A stretch of 25,408 bases of DNA from DATIXD01 sp035518875. GTDB taxonomy: Bacteria; Pseudomonadota; Gammaproteobacteria; Methylococcales; Methylococcaceae. The notes under the pieces were generated by a model. The model was not told the origin of the DNA and made no database searches. It saw nothing but the letters and a program-made list of their open reading frames with translations. The stretch covers positions 1-25,408 of the forward strand of contig DATIXD010000262.1 in the NCBI GenBank assembly GCA_035518875.1, given 5' to 3'. Made by a program: the position numbers and the translations under genes. Shown here one piece after another: positions 1-8,118 of the stretch. How positions within the stretch are numbered: the first letter of the stretch is position 1; each line of letters begins with the position of its first letter.

Positions 1-291
1 TTATTGCTGGTAAACGAGAAGCCATAAAATGTGGGTTCCATGGGGGTTCCAGGCGAATCGCGATCGTGTTATCAACAGATTAAGTGAACGGCTAGGGCTA
101 TCTGGGCGTACGGATCTGGGCGCAGCCTGCCTGAAATGTCAGCGCTACGGGCTGCCGCGACCGCAATCACTCTCAGCCTGAATCGCACCGCGATTCTGCT
201 TCCGGACAACGTACTATTTATTAAACGGCCCAAGCAACTCCTTCGCTGCGTCATCATTCCTTTTCGTTTCGCTGGATGCCTTTTCGTTTGC
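1..291. other. Region with no confident gene, downstream of the Hsp70-like gene
   Basis: No convincing complete gene lies here. On the minus strand the Hsp70 reading frame stays open for 25 codons past its TAG (292-294), to a second TAG at 214-216, and that stretch has a plausible hydrophilic composition. A minus-strand ATG at 39-41 opens a frame that runs off the left edge after 13 codons (MEPTFYGFSFTSN). It could be the first codons of another minus-strand gene, but it has no clear ribosome binding site. The 80-codon minus-strand frame at 72-314 overlaps the Hsp70 end, is Arg-rich and resembles no family I know. I see no strong terminator. Confidence 0.4.
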
Positions 292-2196
292 CTACTCCGT
301 TTCTCCAGATTCATCCGCTAAGAGCTCCGCCGTATTCTCTGGCTCTTCCATCTCAGATGTCTCTCCGGCCCGTACGTCAAACTCCACCTTCCAACGCTCG
401 CCGGTGCTCGGGGCTACGGCTTCCAGTTGAAGGGTGCCGACTTCGGTGACTTGGGCCGCGAGATGGACGGGGACGATTTCGCCGGGCTGGTGGTTCTCCG
501 CCGACAAGTTCACCTCGATTTCGTCGAGTTCTTCCAGTTCTTCCTCGTTCCAATAATCCAGTCGCATGCCGACCTGGTCGTCGCGGCGGATGGTGGAACC
601 GAAGAAGCGGAAACGCACCGGCTCTCCGACCACCAGGCCGAATTGTTCCGGCGGCAGTTCCGCTTCGGTGCCTTCTTCCATGCCGAAGGGAGCGATGCAC
701 AAGGCTTCCAGCGGGGGTGGGAAGCCGGGCACCGCCGGCATGGCGCTTTCCACTCCGACGTAATAGGCCGCGGCCGTGCCGCCCCGGATGCGTACGCCCT
801 TGCCCTTGCGGACATAGCCGTAATAGGCGGCGCCGCGAGCGACCGCGAGATCGAGGTCGGCGCCGTGCAGCAGGCGGGCGGCGGGTGCGCCGTCGGCTTG
901 CAGCCAGCTGTTGAGCACTTCCATCAGGCGTTCGCTGAGGGGCTCGGACTTGAACACGCCGCCGTTCAGCAGCAGGGCACTGGGATGGATAAAGCGTGCA
1001 CCCTTGGGCAGGCTGAAGCCCTTCAGCTCGCCGGCGGCTTTCAGCTGCCGGCCGAGAAAAGCGGCCAAATGGCAGGTGATTCGGGCGTCCTTGGCGTAGG
1101 GTAGGCCCAGTGTGGTCAGACCGGTACGAGCTTGTACCGCCGGTTTGTCGGTGATAGCAACCTTGGGGAAGAAGCCTTCCACTAGGGTGCGGCCGACTTC
1201 CTCGCGGGTCAGCGACGTGCGCAGGGTGCCGCCGATCAGCGAGGAGCCCCGGCTTGGCACGACCACTGGAATTTCCGCGATATCGGGATCAGACAGCAAG
1301 GTTTCCTTGGCGTCGCGGCAGCCGTGGGTCAGGGCCTGGATCTGCCAGGGTTCGAGGCGCTTACCGTCCTTTTCCAGCTTTATCTTCAGGACATAGGCCA
1401 AAGCCAAGTCCATATTGTCGCCGCCCAGTAGGATGTGGTCACCGATGGCGATGCGGTTGAGGACCAAATTGCCCTCTTCCTCGCTCACCGCGATCAAAGA
1501 CAAGTCGGTCGTTCCGCCGCCGACATCTACGACGAGAATGATGTCGCCAGGCTTGACCTGCTCGCGCCACGTGCCGGCGCTGGTCTGTATCCAGCTGTAT
1601 AGGGCTGATTGCGGTTCTTCCAGCAGAATCGCCTGACGCAGACCGATGGCGTGGGCGGCTTCAACGGTCAGCTCCCGCGCGGCCGGGTCGAAGGAGGCGG
1701 GCACGGTGATGATCAACTCCTGCTCGCTCAGCGGCGCGTCGGGATACCGCGCATTCCAGGCGTCGCGCAGGTGTCGCAGATAGTCAATGGATGCCTGCAA
1801 AGGCGAGACTCGACGGACTTCCTCGGGGGCCTGGATCGGCAGGATGGGCGCGCGGCAGTCGACGCCGCTATGGCAGAGCCAACTCTTTGCGCTGGCGACC
1901 AGACGGATCGGAGTCTTGCCGCCGAGCTGTCGAGCCAGTTCGCCGACGATGGCCTCGGGCCGTTCGTCCCAGGGCAGGGCTATATCCCCGGGGGCGAGTT
2001 CTGCCTCATGGGCCTGATATAAAAAGGAAGGCAGTTGTTTTTTTTCGCCGACCGCACCGGGGCTGGTGAGCTGGGGAATGTCCATGACTTCCAGCGGGGC
2101 ATGCTCGCCGTCGCATTGCTCCAGCTCCAGATAGGAAACGACGCTGTTGGTAGTGCCGAGGTCGATACCGACCGAAAACCTGGGGGTATCGCTCAC
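292..2196 (-). CDS. Hsp70 family protein (DnaK-like ATPase, DUF2760-associated)
   Basis: This 634-residue protein has an Hsp70/actin-fold ATPase domain. Visible motifs are phosphate-1 GIDLGTTNS (residues 10-18), phosphate-2 DVGGGTTD (224-231) and the adenosine-binding segment around NGGVF (411-415). The region after about residue 450 does not look like the normal DnaK peptide-binding domain and lacks the EEVD-like tail, so client binding probably differs from DnaK; there is no DnaJ or GrpE beside it. It starts with GTG, and that codon overlaps the TGA of the DUF2760 gene (GTGA, 2193-2196), implying translational coupling. It is the last gene of the lipoprotein-DUF2760-Hsp70 operon. The tail is acidic (Glu-rich), and the same frame continues 25 codons beyond the stop. 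The family call is firm; the cellular role is unknown. Confidence 0.9.
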   Translation of the reverse strand: MSDTPRFSVGIDLGTTNSVVSYLELEQCDGEHAPLEVMDIPQLTSPGAVGEKKQLPSFLYQAHEAELAPGDIALPWDERPEAIVGELARQLGGKTPIRLVASAKSWLCHSGVDCRAPILPIQAPEEVRRVSPLQASIDYLRHLRDAWNARYPDAPLSEQELIITVPASFDPAARELTVEAAHAIGLRQAILLEEPQSALYSWIQTSAGTWREQVKPGDIILVVDVGGGTTDLSLIAVSEEEGNLVLNRIAIGDHILLGGDNMDLALAYVLKIKLEKDGKRLEPWQIQALTHGCRDAKETLLSDPDIAEIPVVVPSRGSSLIGGTLRTSLTREEVGRTLVEGFFPKVAITDKPAVQARTGLTTLGLPYAKDARITCHLAAFLGRQLKAAGELKGFSLPKGARFIHPSALLLNGGVFKSEPLSERLMEVLNSWLQADGAPAARLLHGADLDLAVARGAAYYGYVRKGKGVRIRGGTAAAYYVGVESAMPAVPGFPPPLEALCIAPFGMEEGTEAELPPEQFGLVVGEPVRFRFFGSTIRRDDQVGMRLDYWNEEELEELDEIEVNLSAENHQPGEIVPVHLAAQVTEVGTLQLEAVAPSTGERWKVEFDVRAGETSEMEEPENTAELLADESGETE

Positions 2197-2804
2197 AGTT
2201 CCACCTCCGCCGCGGCGAGGATCTTCACGTCATGTCCTTCCGTGACCTTGGGCAGTTTGATGTTCTTCACTCGCCAGCCACGATGTACGAGGGTTCCGGT
2301 GAAAGGCGCGTCGCCGACGATGTTACCGGTGAGGCGCACGGCGGAAGCGTCGAAGCCTTTAGGCAGGGTGATGCGCTTGCCTTCCGCTTCGCTGCGCACC
2401 GGCTCCAGTTCGAAATGCTGGCGCAGCACCTTGCTGCAACCTTCGTGCACGACCCGGGCGGCCGCGCCGATATCGGCATCTGAGTAAGCGCCGACGTTTT
2501 CTTGCACAAAGTCGATGAAGCGCGCTTCTTTCTGGAGCAATCCCAATAGCTGCATGGCGGCGTCCGGTGTCGCCTCGCGCAGAATGACGGTTTCCGGTTT
2601 GACAGGGATCGGCTTTTCGGGCGCAGGTTCAGCGGGTTTGACTTCTTCCCGCTTGGTCTCGGCCGGTTGGTATCTTCTGAACATCGCCATCACCGCCACC
2701 GTCAACAGCAATATTTGCAGAAAAAACAAACCGACCACCGTGGCGGCCAACGCGGCATGGACCGCATCATAGGTGGTCGGGATCAGGGACAGGTCGATTT
2801 TCAT
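2193..2804 (-). CDS. DUF2760 domain protein, membrane-anchored
   Basis: This 203-residue protein has one strongly hydrophobic segment (about residues 18-41) near the N-terminus and a Pro/Glu/Lys linker (about 48-72). The C-terminal domain matches my memory of DUF2760, with segments such as LLGLLQKEARFIDF, VVHEGCSKVLRQHF and HRGWRV. In other proteobacteria DUF2760 proteins commonly sit next to an Hsp70-like gene, as here, where the stop overlaps the Hsp70 start. The layout suggests a single-pass membrane protein with the DUF2760 domain on one side of the membrane, perhaps anchoring the Hsp70. The anchoring role is inference. The ATG is preceded by a modest purine stretch (GAGAG). No enzyme motif is visible. 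Confidence 0.87.
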   Translation of the reverse strand: MKIDLSLIPTTYDAVHAALAATVVGLFFLQILLLTVAVMAMFRRYQPAETKREEVKPAEPAPEKPIPVKPETVILREATPDAAMQLLGLLQKEARFIDFVQENVGAYSDADIGAAARVVHEGCSKVLRQHFELEPVRSEAEGKRITLPKGFDASAVRLTGNIVGDAPFTGTLVHRGWRVKNIKLPKVTEGHDVKILAAAEVEL

Positions 2805-2840
2805 TCTGAATCTCTCAGTCTTATGGTTCGGAATCGGGGT

Positions 2841-3254
2841 TCAACGGGCGTTCTGTTTGCCTTCCGGGGCGCTTGGCTCGTCGGCGGAGCGCATCGCCTG
2901 GGCCGCCATGACGAAACGCAGGACGCTTTGGGCGCCCCGGCTGCGATTCTTGCGCAGGTAACGCTCGCTGATGCTGACCGGCACATTTTCGGCGTCGTAA
3001 GCCGTCTTGATCGGCGCGAGTTTGTATTCGCATTGTTTGAGGATTGCATCGGCGATCGCCCGCGGATCGACCTGATCGTTGATCCGCGCAAGCGTCTCAT
3101 CGTTCAGGCACTTCTGATAATCACGGACGGCGGCGTTCGCCTTGGCGATGGTTTCCTCGGACAAGGTGGAGGGCTTCCATTCGTCATCGATCGGAGCGGA
3201 CTGGCATCCGGCGATCAGGAATCCGGTTAGGGCGAAAGGGAGGACGTGTTTCAT
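2841..3254 (-). CDS. Small predicted lipoprotein, first gene of the Hsp70/DUF2760 operon
   Basis: The protein has 137 residues and a typical lipoprotein signal: Met-Lys-His, a hydrophobic stretch (about 4-15) and the lipobox I-A-G-C with Cys17. The mature part is hydrophilic and contains two further Cys residues (in QKCLND and KQCEYK) that could form a disulfide. I do not recognise the family. It is followed 36 bases later by the DUF2760 gene on the same strand, so co-transcription is likely. The envelope location of this protein, together with a membrane-anchored DUF2760 protein and a soluble Hsp70, suggests a trans-envelope module; this is inference. The tail is rich in Ala, Glu and Lys and probably flexible. 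Confidence 0.75.
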   Translation of the reverse strand: MKHVLPFALTGFLIAGCQSAPIDDEWKPSTLSEETIAKANAAVRDYQKCLNDETLARINDQVDPRAIADAILKQCEYKLAPIKTAYDAENVPVSISERYLRKNRSRGAQSVLRFVMAAQAMRSADEPSAPEGKQNAR

Positions 3255-3583
3255 CGGTCAGTACTGCAGAATGCTTAGGTTCGATTGGGATTGGCGTTGA
3301 TTCTACGCTATCTCGGGGGCGGGGAAGAAATCCTCGGGGGCACTTCCTCACGCTCTACCAGCCTGTGCCGGGGCGAGTAAAACGGTGTTGGCAGATTACC
3401 GCGTTACATCAGCCGACAGGGTAACCAGGGAGAAAATGTCTTTTTCACCGAGGAGTCGGATTCATCTCGTCGCAATCCTTGAAAGGGAAAACGGATTGCA
3501 GCGATAAAAGACCGCGGCCAAGGCATTGCGGTGCCATCCCTGAGGTTGCGTCGATGACGAAAAAGGATTGCGCGCCGGTCTTC
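3255..3583. other. Intergenic region between two minus-strand operons
   Basis: This 329-base stretch has no convincing gene. It should hold the promoter of the lipoprotein operon, and the end of the upstream transcript if that transcript stops here. A plus-strand frame at 3436-3507 would encode 23 residues behind a good ribosome binding site (AGGGAGAA), but it is too short to claim. I see no hairpin with a U-tract for the upstream operon, so read-through into the lipoprotein operon is possible. Confidence 0.5.
3300..3329 (-). promoter_or_regulatory. Possible sigma70 promoter of the lipoprotein-DUF2760-Hsp70 operon
   Basis: Read on the minus strand there is a TAGAAT -10 element (3300-3305, five of six consensus bases) about 45 bases upstream of the lipoprotein ATG. 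A weak TTCTTC lies 18 bases further upstream (3324-3329). The -10 and its position are reasonable; the -35 is poor. Confidence 0.25.
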
Positions 3584-4666
3584 CTAGTCTTCCGAGGGCG
3601 GTTCGGGGAGTTCGGCGTCCCGGGCCAGGTTCTTGTTCTCGCCGAGCGGGAAGCGCTTCTTGGCGTTGATGATCCAGCCCTTGGCCCTGGCGACCTTGAC
3701 TTCGCGGACTTCCTGTTCCAGGAGCAAGCGCTGTCTTTCCATGGCGAGCAGTTCGATTTCCCGTTTCAGGTGATTCTCCATGTCGTCCATGGTCTGGGCG
3801 CGGCGATCCTTTTCCTGGAAATCGGCATCCATTTCCATCTCCCGCAGGCGAGCATCGTGGCGAATTTGCTCCTCGCGCAGACGCGCCTCGCTATGACGCT
3901 GCTCGGCCAGGCGTGTTTCTTCGGCGGTCAGTTCTGCCTGTATCTTGGCGATTTCTTCTGCTCGTCTGGCCTTGAGCAGTTCATTCTCCTGGCGCATCAA
4001 TTCCAGCAGCTTTGCCTCGCGTTCCAGTCGGAGCCGCTGTTCCTTGGCCAGCTGTTCGGTGGTTTCGAGGTGGATGCGTTGGCTGGCCTCGCGTTTACGG
4101 CGTAAAAGCGCGAGATAAATGGTCTTGTGTCTAGACCAGGGTGCGAGCGCTTCGGTGTCCGACTCGTCGATTTCGGTGAAAGACGGTTCGATCAGGCAAC
4201 GTGCGCGGCATTGAATGTTGCGTATCGCCAGCAGTTCGTTCATGGCGCATTCGATGTTTTTTTCGATATGGGCATAGCCCTCCTGCAGCCAGCTGGCGTC
4301 ACGCTCCATTTTCCGCAGTTCCTGCTCCACCGCGTCTTTGAGCAGCGCTTCGTGACTGGCTTTGATGTGCGAGTGTAGCTTGGGGAGAAACTCCAGGTGT
4401 TCGCGCGCATATCGGAGTGTCGGTTGAAAGCGGATGGTAATGGAAGCCCCGATGGTGCAAAAGGAACCCAGCTTTATCGGTTCGATCGGTAGGGCCCAGT
4501 CCTGGATGCCAAGCTCATGTACGTTGTGGTAGAAGCGTGGGACGAGGTGTTTGGGACGCGGGAAAACGCGCACGAAAGGGCCCAGCCGAGATACCACGAT
4601 GCGGCGATCGCCCTCGAACCCTGCCTCCCAATGATCGTCTTGGAGAAAGAAGCTTTCTTCATCCAT
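3584..4666 (-). CDS. Coiled-coil protein, possibly with an SPFH/band-7-like N-terminal part
   Basis: This 360-residue protein has no signal peptide or membrane segment. Residues about 20-170 contain alternating beta-type stretches (RLGPFVRVFPRP, LGSFCTIGASITIRF) followed by helix. Order and spacing recall SPFH/band-7 domains, but I cannot confirm this. Residues about 185-330 form a long, highly charged coiled coil (runs rich in Glu, Arg, Leu and Gln such as LRLEREAKLLELMRQENELL), then comes a basic segment (KGWIINAKKRFP). The start overlaps the end of the four-helix membrane protein gene by 8 bases, so the two are translated together and may form a complex. A membrane-associated scaffold is the likeliest role, by inference only. 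Confidence 0.72.
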   Translation of the reverse strand: MDEESFFLQDDHWEAGFEGDRRIVVSRLGPFVRVFPRPKHLVPRFYHNVHELGIQDWALPIEPIKLGSFCTIGASITIRFQPTLRYAREHLEFLPKLHSHIKASHEALLKDAVEQELRKMERDASWLQEGYAHIEKNIECAMNELLAIRNIQCRARCLIEPSFTEIDESDTEALAPWSRHKTIYLALLRRKREASQRIHLETTEQLAKEQRLRLEREAKLLELMRQENELLKARRAEEIAKIQAELTAEETRLAEQRHSEARLREEQIRHDARLREMEMDADFQEKDRRAQTMDDMENHLKREIELLAMERQRLLLEQEVREVKVARAKGWIINAKKRFPLGENKNLARDAELPEPPSED

Positions 4667-5924
4667 ATAGTTTTTTCTCCATGACTTCCCTTAACTTTTC
4701 TTCATTGGCCGCGGGTGCGCGCAAGACGGCGTCTTCGCGTTTGAATTTCAGGCGTTCGGCGATGATCGGATAAAGATTGGGGGCGAACTCCACGGATTTC
4801 CTGCTGATTTTTCGGAGGTAGCCCCGGTTCAGGAGAAACGCCGTGGTGAACATGCGCGTCCAGTCGGAATAGCGGCGGGCCCTTTCCAGTTCGGTTTTTT
4901 CGATCGGGAATTCCAGTTCGTCGTTGTGGTTGATGGTGAATTCGTTGAACTGCCTGAGGCCGAGGTAGGCCAGCTCTTTTTCCTCCTCGGTCAGAGGGCC
5001 TGGGGCGGTGAATTCAAGCCGGTAAGAGAGGATGACCGTGAAGAAATCGACCATCGCCGCGCAAGCCAGAGCGAACCAGGATATGGTTTTCCACATCGCG
5101 AACGAAGGATTGACGCCACGGTTGAACTCGGCAAATGAACCCAGCAATGGGGCCTTGACTGGCGGGAAGCCCTGGCCGACAGCCAAACTATCCGCCTGGC
5201 CTTGGATGCTCTGGAAGGCCAGCAGCACTTTTTCATAGGCGGGCGCTTCGTTCATGCGAAAGGAAAACTCCTTGAGCCCGGCGCGGAGGTTGAGAAGACC
5301 GCGATCGAGCTCGCTCACGTCTCGTTCGAGTTTTTCCAATTGCGCCTGTTCGCGCTGCTGAATCTCGTGGTAATGGCTCCAGAACGGCCCCTTGCCGACC
5401 TTGTTACGGTGTTCGCCTTGCATGACCGGGTGCGAGCCGAGATAGGCTTGTCCGGCTTCGCGTGCGGCAGTTTCGAAACGCTGCTTCTGGTTCACCACGA
5501 GTCGGCTTTTCAGGCGGGCGATTTCGTCCAAATAGCGGGTAACGTCTTGTTCCAGAGTCTTGTGACGCTCGATGAGAATGTTGTCCCGCTGGGAAAATTC
5601 GTAGAACTTGAAATAGGAAAAGGAAACCGATACCAGCAGGGCGATCAGTAGGGAAACTGAAATGGCCAGGAAGCGCGACAGATTCGCCCGCCAATGAAGG
5701 CCCGCCAACTCCAAGGTACAGATAACGACGATCGATTGCACCGCCACGGTAATGATGAGGGCGATCCACCAGGTGATAAAAAAAGACATGCCATAATAAG
5801 TGGTGTAACCGGAAGCGATGCTCAGGAGCAGGACGATGGGTATCGACCAGACCCGGAGCAGGCCGACGAAAGTGCTCTGAACGGAGTTGAGCAGCTGGCC
5901 AATGCGCCAGACGGAGGCGGTCAT
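4659..5924 (-). CDS. Four-helix membrane protein with large central cytoplasmic or periplasmic coiled-coil region
   Basis: From the ATG at 5924 this is a 421-residue protein. Three hydrophobic helices lie near the N-terminus (about residues 25-41, 46-70 and 81-103) and one lies in the second half (about 285-308). Between them is a roughly 180-residue hydrophilic region that begins as coiled coil (heptad-like Leu/Arg/Glu stretch around 120-145). The C-terminal 110 residues are soluble and charged. I chose ATG 5924 because GGAG lies seven bases upstream. A longer frame from TTG 5990 has no ribosome binding site. A 27-residue upstream frame (5921-6004) ends in TGA overlapping this ATG. I recognise no family. 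The overlap with the coiled-coil gene suggests joint function, and the HerA-type ATPase is divergently transcribed next door. Confidence 0.75.
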   Translation of the reverse strand: MTASVWRIGQLLNSVQSTFVGLLRVWSIPIVLLLSIASGYTTYYGMSFFITWWIALIITVAVQSIVVICTLELAGLHWRANLSRFLAISVSLLIALLVSVSFSYFKFYEFSQRDNILIERHKTLEQDVTRYLDEIARLKSRLVVNQKQRFETAAREAGQAYLGSHPVMQGEHRNKVGKGPFWSHYHEIQQREQAQLEKLERDVSELDRGLLNLRAGLKEFSFRMNEAPAYEKVLLAFQSIQGQADSLAVGQGFPPVKAPLLGSFAEFNRGVNPSFAMWKTISWFALACAAMVDFFTVILSYRLEFTAPGPLTEEEKELAYLGLRQFNEFTINHNDELEFPIEKTELERARRYSDWTRMFTTAFLLNRGYLRKISRKSVEFAPNLYPIIAERLKFKREDAVLRAPAANEEKLREVMEKKLYG

Positions 5925-6069
5925 GACGCTGCTCCGGCGCCGGGGCACACGCGCCGGTGGCGGCAAGGTGAAAGCGTTGGAAACGGGCAATACAGGTTGT
6001 TCATGGCAATATCCGGTTGGCGATGGTTAATCCTATTGCTTTCGTGCGGCTTTTTGAAGATGTAGGGTC

Positions 6070-6213
6070 ATGGAAATATTCTGGGTAGTTCTAGTCATCG
6101 TGCTTGTTGTCGTTGTGGGTAACGCGCTGATCTTGCTCAGAACGGCGAAAAAGCCGAAAGTCCCGGACTCGGTCAAGTCAAAACCTTACGAAGATGACCG
6201 GGACGAATGGTAG
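6070..6213 (+). CDS. DUF2897 family small membrane protein
   Basis: A 47-residue protein with an N-terminal hydrophobic helix (residues 4-22, rich in Val, Leu and Ile), the segment GNALILLRTAKKPKVPDS, and a charged C-terminus ending DDRDEW. Size, the Gly-Asn after the helix and the Lys/Pro/Asp motif match the DUF2897 micro-proteins of gammaproteobacteria as I remember them. The ribosome binding site (AGGG) is weak. The gene lies 67 bases upstream of the HerA-like gene on the same strand and may be co-transcribed with it. Function unknown; inner-membrane location is expected. Confidence 0.68.
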   Translation: MEIFWVVLVIVLVVVVGNALILLRTAKKPKVPDSVKSKPYEDDRDEW

Positions 6214-6280
6214 GCGCCAAACGCTCAGGCGCAGTCGATGCGCCTAGAGTCTTGATTCAATTTCTTGGAAGGGTATTTCA

Positions 6281-7936
6281 ATGTCGAGCGACGCAGATAC
6301 GCTGATTGGCCATGTGATGCAGGTGCGCGGCAGCAGTTTGCTGGCCAAGCTGCTGGAAGAGGACGAGGGTTTCAAACCCCAGATCACCGTTGGCGGCGAA
6401 TCCCAACTTGTCGGGCAGGTGGGCACCTATGTCTCCATCCGTCAGCATGATATACGAGTGTTGGCGCTGATCAATCAGATCGAGGCAGAACCTGGTGGAA
6501 ACAAGGCTTGTCGTTCCGCTGCAGGCTGTACGATCAAGCTGACGCCACTGGGCGAAGTCATGGAAAAAGGCGTGTTCCAGCGCGGCGTGCGCCGTTATCC
6601 GACGCCGGGCGCGGAAGTTCATGTTGTCGCGCCGGAGGAGGTCAATTCGATTTTCGTCAAATTCCGGGCGCAGCGTTTCAATCTGGGCTATTTGCGCAGC
6701 CATCCGGCTACCGGCGTGTACCTGGACGCTTCCGCCCTGTGCAGCCGCCACTTCGCGATCCTCGGACAGTCCGGTTCCGGCAAGTCCTGGTCGGTGACGA
6801 GCCTGATCCAACGGGCGGTGGCGGCGATGCCAAAGGCACACATCATTCTGCTCGATTTGCACGGCGAGTATTGCTGGCGGGATCGGAGCGGCGCATTGCA
6901 ATCGGCCTTCAATCCGGAAGACACCCGCTACCTGGATGCGCGCCGACTGGAGATCCCGTATTGGCTGATGACCTTCGCGGAACTGGTGGATCTCCTTATC
7001 GACCGCAACGATCCTGGGGCGTCGGTGCAAACCGCGTTTCTGCGCGAAACAATCTACGCCCTTAAGAAAAAAACGGCGGAAAAACTGGAGATGGACTCGG
7101 TCTCCATCGACTCGCCCGTGTATTTTTCGCTGTCCGAGGTTTACAAGCATTTTAAGGAAGCCAACGAAATGCGCACCGATTTCGGCAAGACCAAGGGTGC
7201 ATTGTTCGGGCAGTTCGACGAGTTCCTGATCAAGTTGATGAGCCGGTTGAACGATGTGCGTTACGATTTTCTGTTGAATCCGAAGCGGCGAACGAGTTCG
7301 GAATCGCTGACGGGACTGCTGCGGGATTTCGTCGGAATGGGCGAGCCGAAATGCCAGATTACCGTGATCGACCTCAGTCCCGTGCCTTTCGACGTGCGCC
7401 CGACCGTGTCGGCGCAGATCGGGCGGCTCGCGTTCGAGTTCAACTACTGGAATCCGCTCAATCGCGAGTTTCCGATCCTGCTGGTGTGCGAGGAGGCGCA
7501 TGCCTATATTCCCCGCGAGTCCAGCGGCCAGTTCGAAGGCACTCGTAAATCCATGGAGCGCATCGCCAAGGAGGGGCGCAAGTATGGCGTCGGTCTGTGC
7601 GTGATCAGCCAGCGGCCGCACGAGCTTTCGGAAACGGTCCTCTCGCAATGCGGGACTTACATTTGCCTGCGCATTACCAACCCGGACGATCAGGCTTACG
7701 TCAAGAAACTGGTGCCGGAAGGCGAGGGCGATCTGGTCGACATCCTCACCGCACTCGGACGCGGCGAGGCGATGGTGTTGGGCGAGGCGACGCCTCTGCC
7801 GGTGCGCTTTCAGATTTATAAGCCCGACCCCGAACCCAACAGCAATGACGTGGATTTTCACACCTATTGGAACTCCGGGCCCGATGATCTCGACTTCGAC
7901 GGCATCGTCAACCGTTGGCGTCGGCAGGGACGCTAA
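6281..7936 (+). CDS. HerA-like ATPase (FtsK-HerA superfamily, COG0433)
   Basis: This 551-residue protein has an N-terminal beta-rich region (about 1-70) resembling the HAS barrel of HerA and an AAA-type motor core. The core carries Walker A GQSGSGKS (162-169), Walker B ILLVCEEAH (399-407) and the conserved SQRP sensor segment (443-446) followed by LSQCGTYICLRITNPDDQ. These motifs are all intact, so active ATP hydrolysis is predicted. HerA proteins are hexameric DNA pumps, normally paired with the NurA nuclease or with defence effectors. No nuclease lies next to it here; the divergent neighbours are a membrane protein and a coiled-coil protein. The ribosome binding site (GGAAGG) is eight bases before the ATG. 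Family call is firm; partner and substrate are unknown. Confidence 0.9.
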   Translation: MSSDADTLIGHVMQVRGSSLLAKLLEEDEGFKPQITVGGESQLVGQVGTYVSIRQHDIRVLALINQIEAEPGGNKACRSAAGCTIKLTPLGEVMEKGVFQRGVRRYPTPGAEVHVVAPEEVNSIFVKFRAQRFNLGYLRSHPATGVYLDASALCSRHFAILGQSGSGKSWSVTSLIQRAVAAMPKAHIILLDLHGEYCWRDRSGALQSAFNPEDTRYLDARRLEIPYWLMTFAELVDLLIDRNDPGASVQTAFLRETIYALKKKTAEKLEMDSVSIDSPVYFSLSEVYKHFKEANEMRTDFGKTKGALFGQFDEFLIKLMSRLNDVRYDFLLNPKRRTSSESLTGLLRDFVGMGEPKCQITVIDLSPVPFDVRPTVSAQIGRLAFEFNYWNPLNREFPILLVCEEAHAYIPRESSGQFEGTRKSMERIAKEGRKYGVGLCVISQRPHELSETVLSQCGTYICLRITNPDDQAYVKKLVPEGEGDLVDILTALGRGEAMVLGEATPLPVRFQIYKPDPEPNSNDVDFHTYWNSGPDDLDFDGIVNRWRRQGR

Positions 7937-8000
7937 GGTGTGAGTTCGGCCCCGGCTTCTCGCGTGGGACCGAACGAGTGGATCTCCCGGCTTGGATAGT

Positions 8001-8022
8001 GCCCGGCCATGGGCTGCCGGGC
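8001..8022 (+). other. GC-rich hairpin after the HerA-like gene
   Basis: A perfect 7-bp inverted repeat, GCCCGGC (8001-8007) and GCCGGGC (8016-8022), with an 8-base loop lies 65 bases after the HerA-like stop codon. No U-tract follows, so it is a weak terminator candidate or an RNA-stabilising element. Confidence 0.35.
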
Positions 8023-8085
8023 AAGATGCCGACGAAGACCCCTGGCGCAAGCTGCGTCTTTTATAGTAACTTCCCGGCTCCGGTT

Positions 8086-8118
8086 CGAACGACCACGATG
8101 GTCGGGGTTGATCGTTCG
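8086..8118 (+). promoter_or_regulatory. Nested inverted repeats just before the flavin reductase ribosome binding site
   Basis: CGAACGA (8086-8092) and TCGTTCG (8112-8118) are perfect 7-base arms. An inner pair, CGACC (8090-8094) and GGTCG (8100-8104), shares bases with the first arm, so the two hairpins exclude each other. The ribosome binding site (GGAAGG) begins at 8118, overlapping the last base of the outer arm. The element could be a repressor operator or an RNA switch; a TATAGT hexamer at 8062-8067 may be the -10 of the promoter. Confidence 0.3.

Noticed and set aside
72..314. 80-codon minus-strand frame after the Hsp70-like gene
   Set aside because: It overlaps the Hsp70 end in another frame, is Arg-rich, and has neither ribosome binding site nor recognisable similarity.
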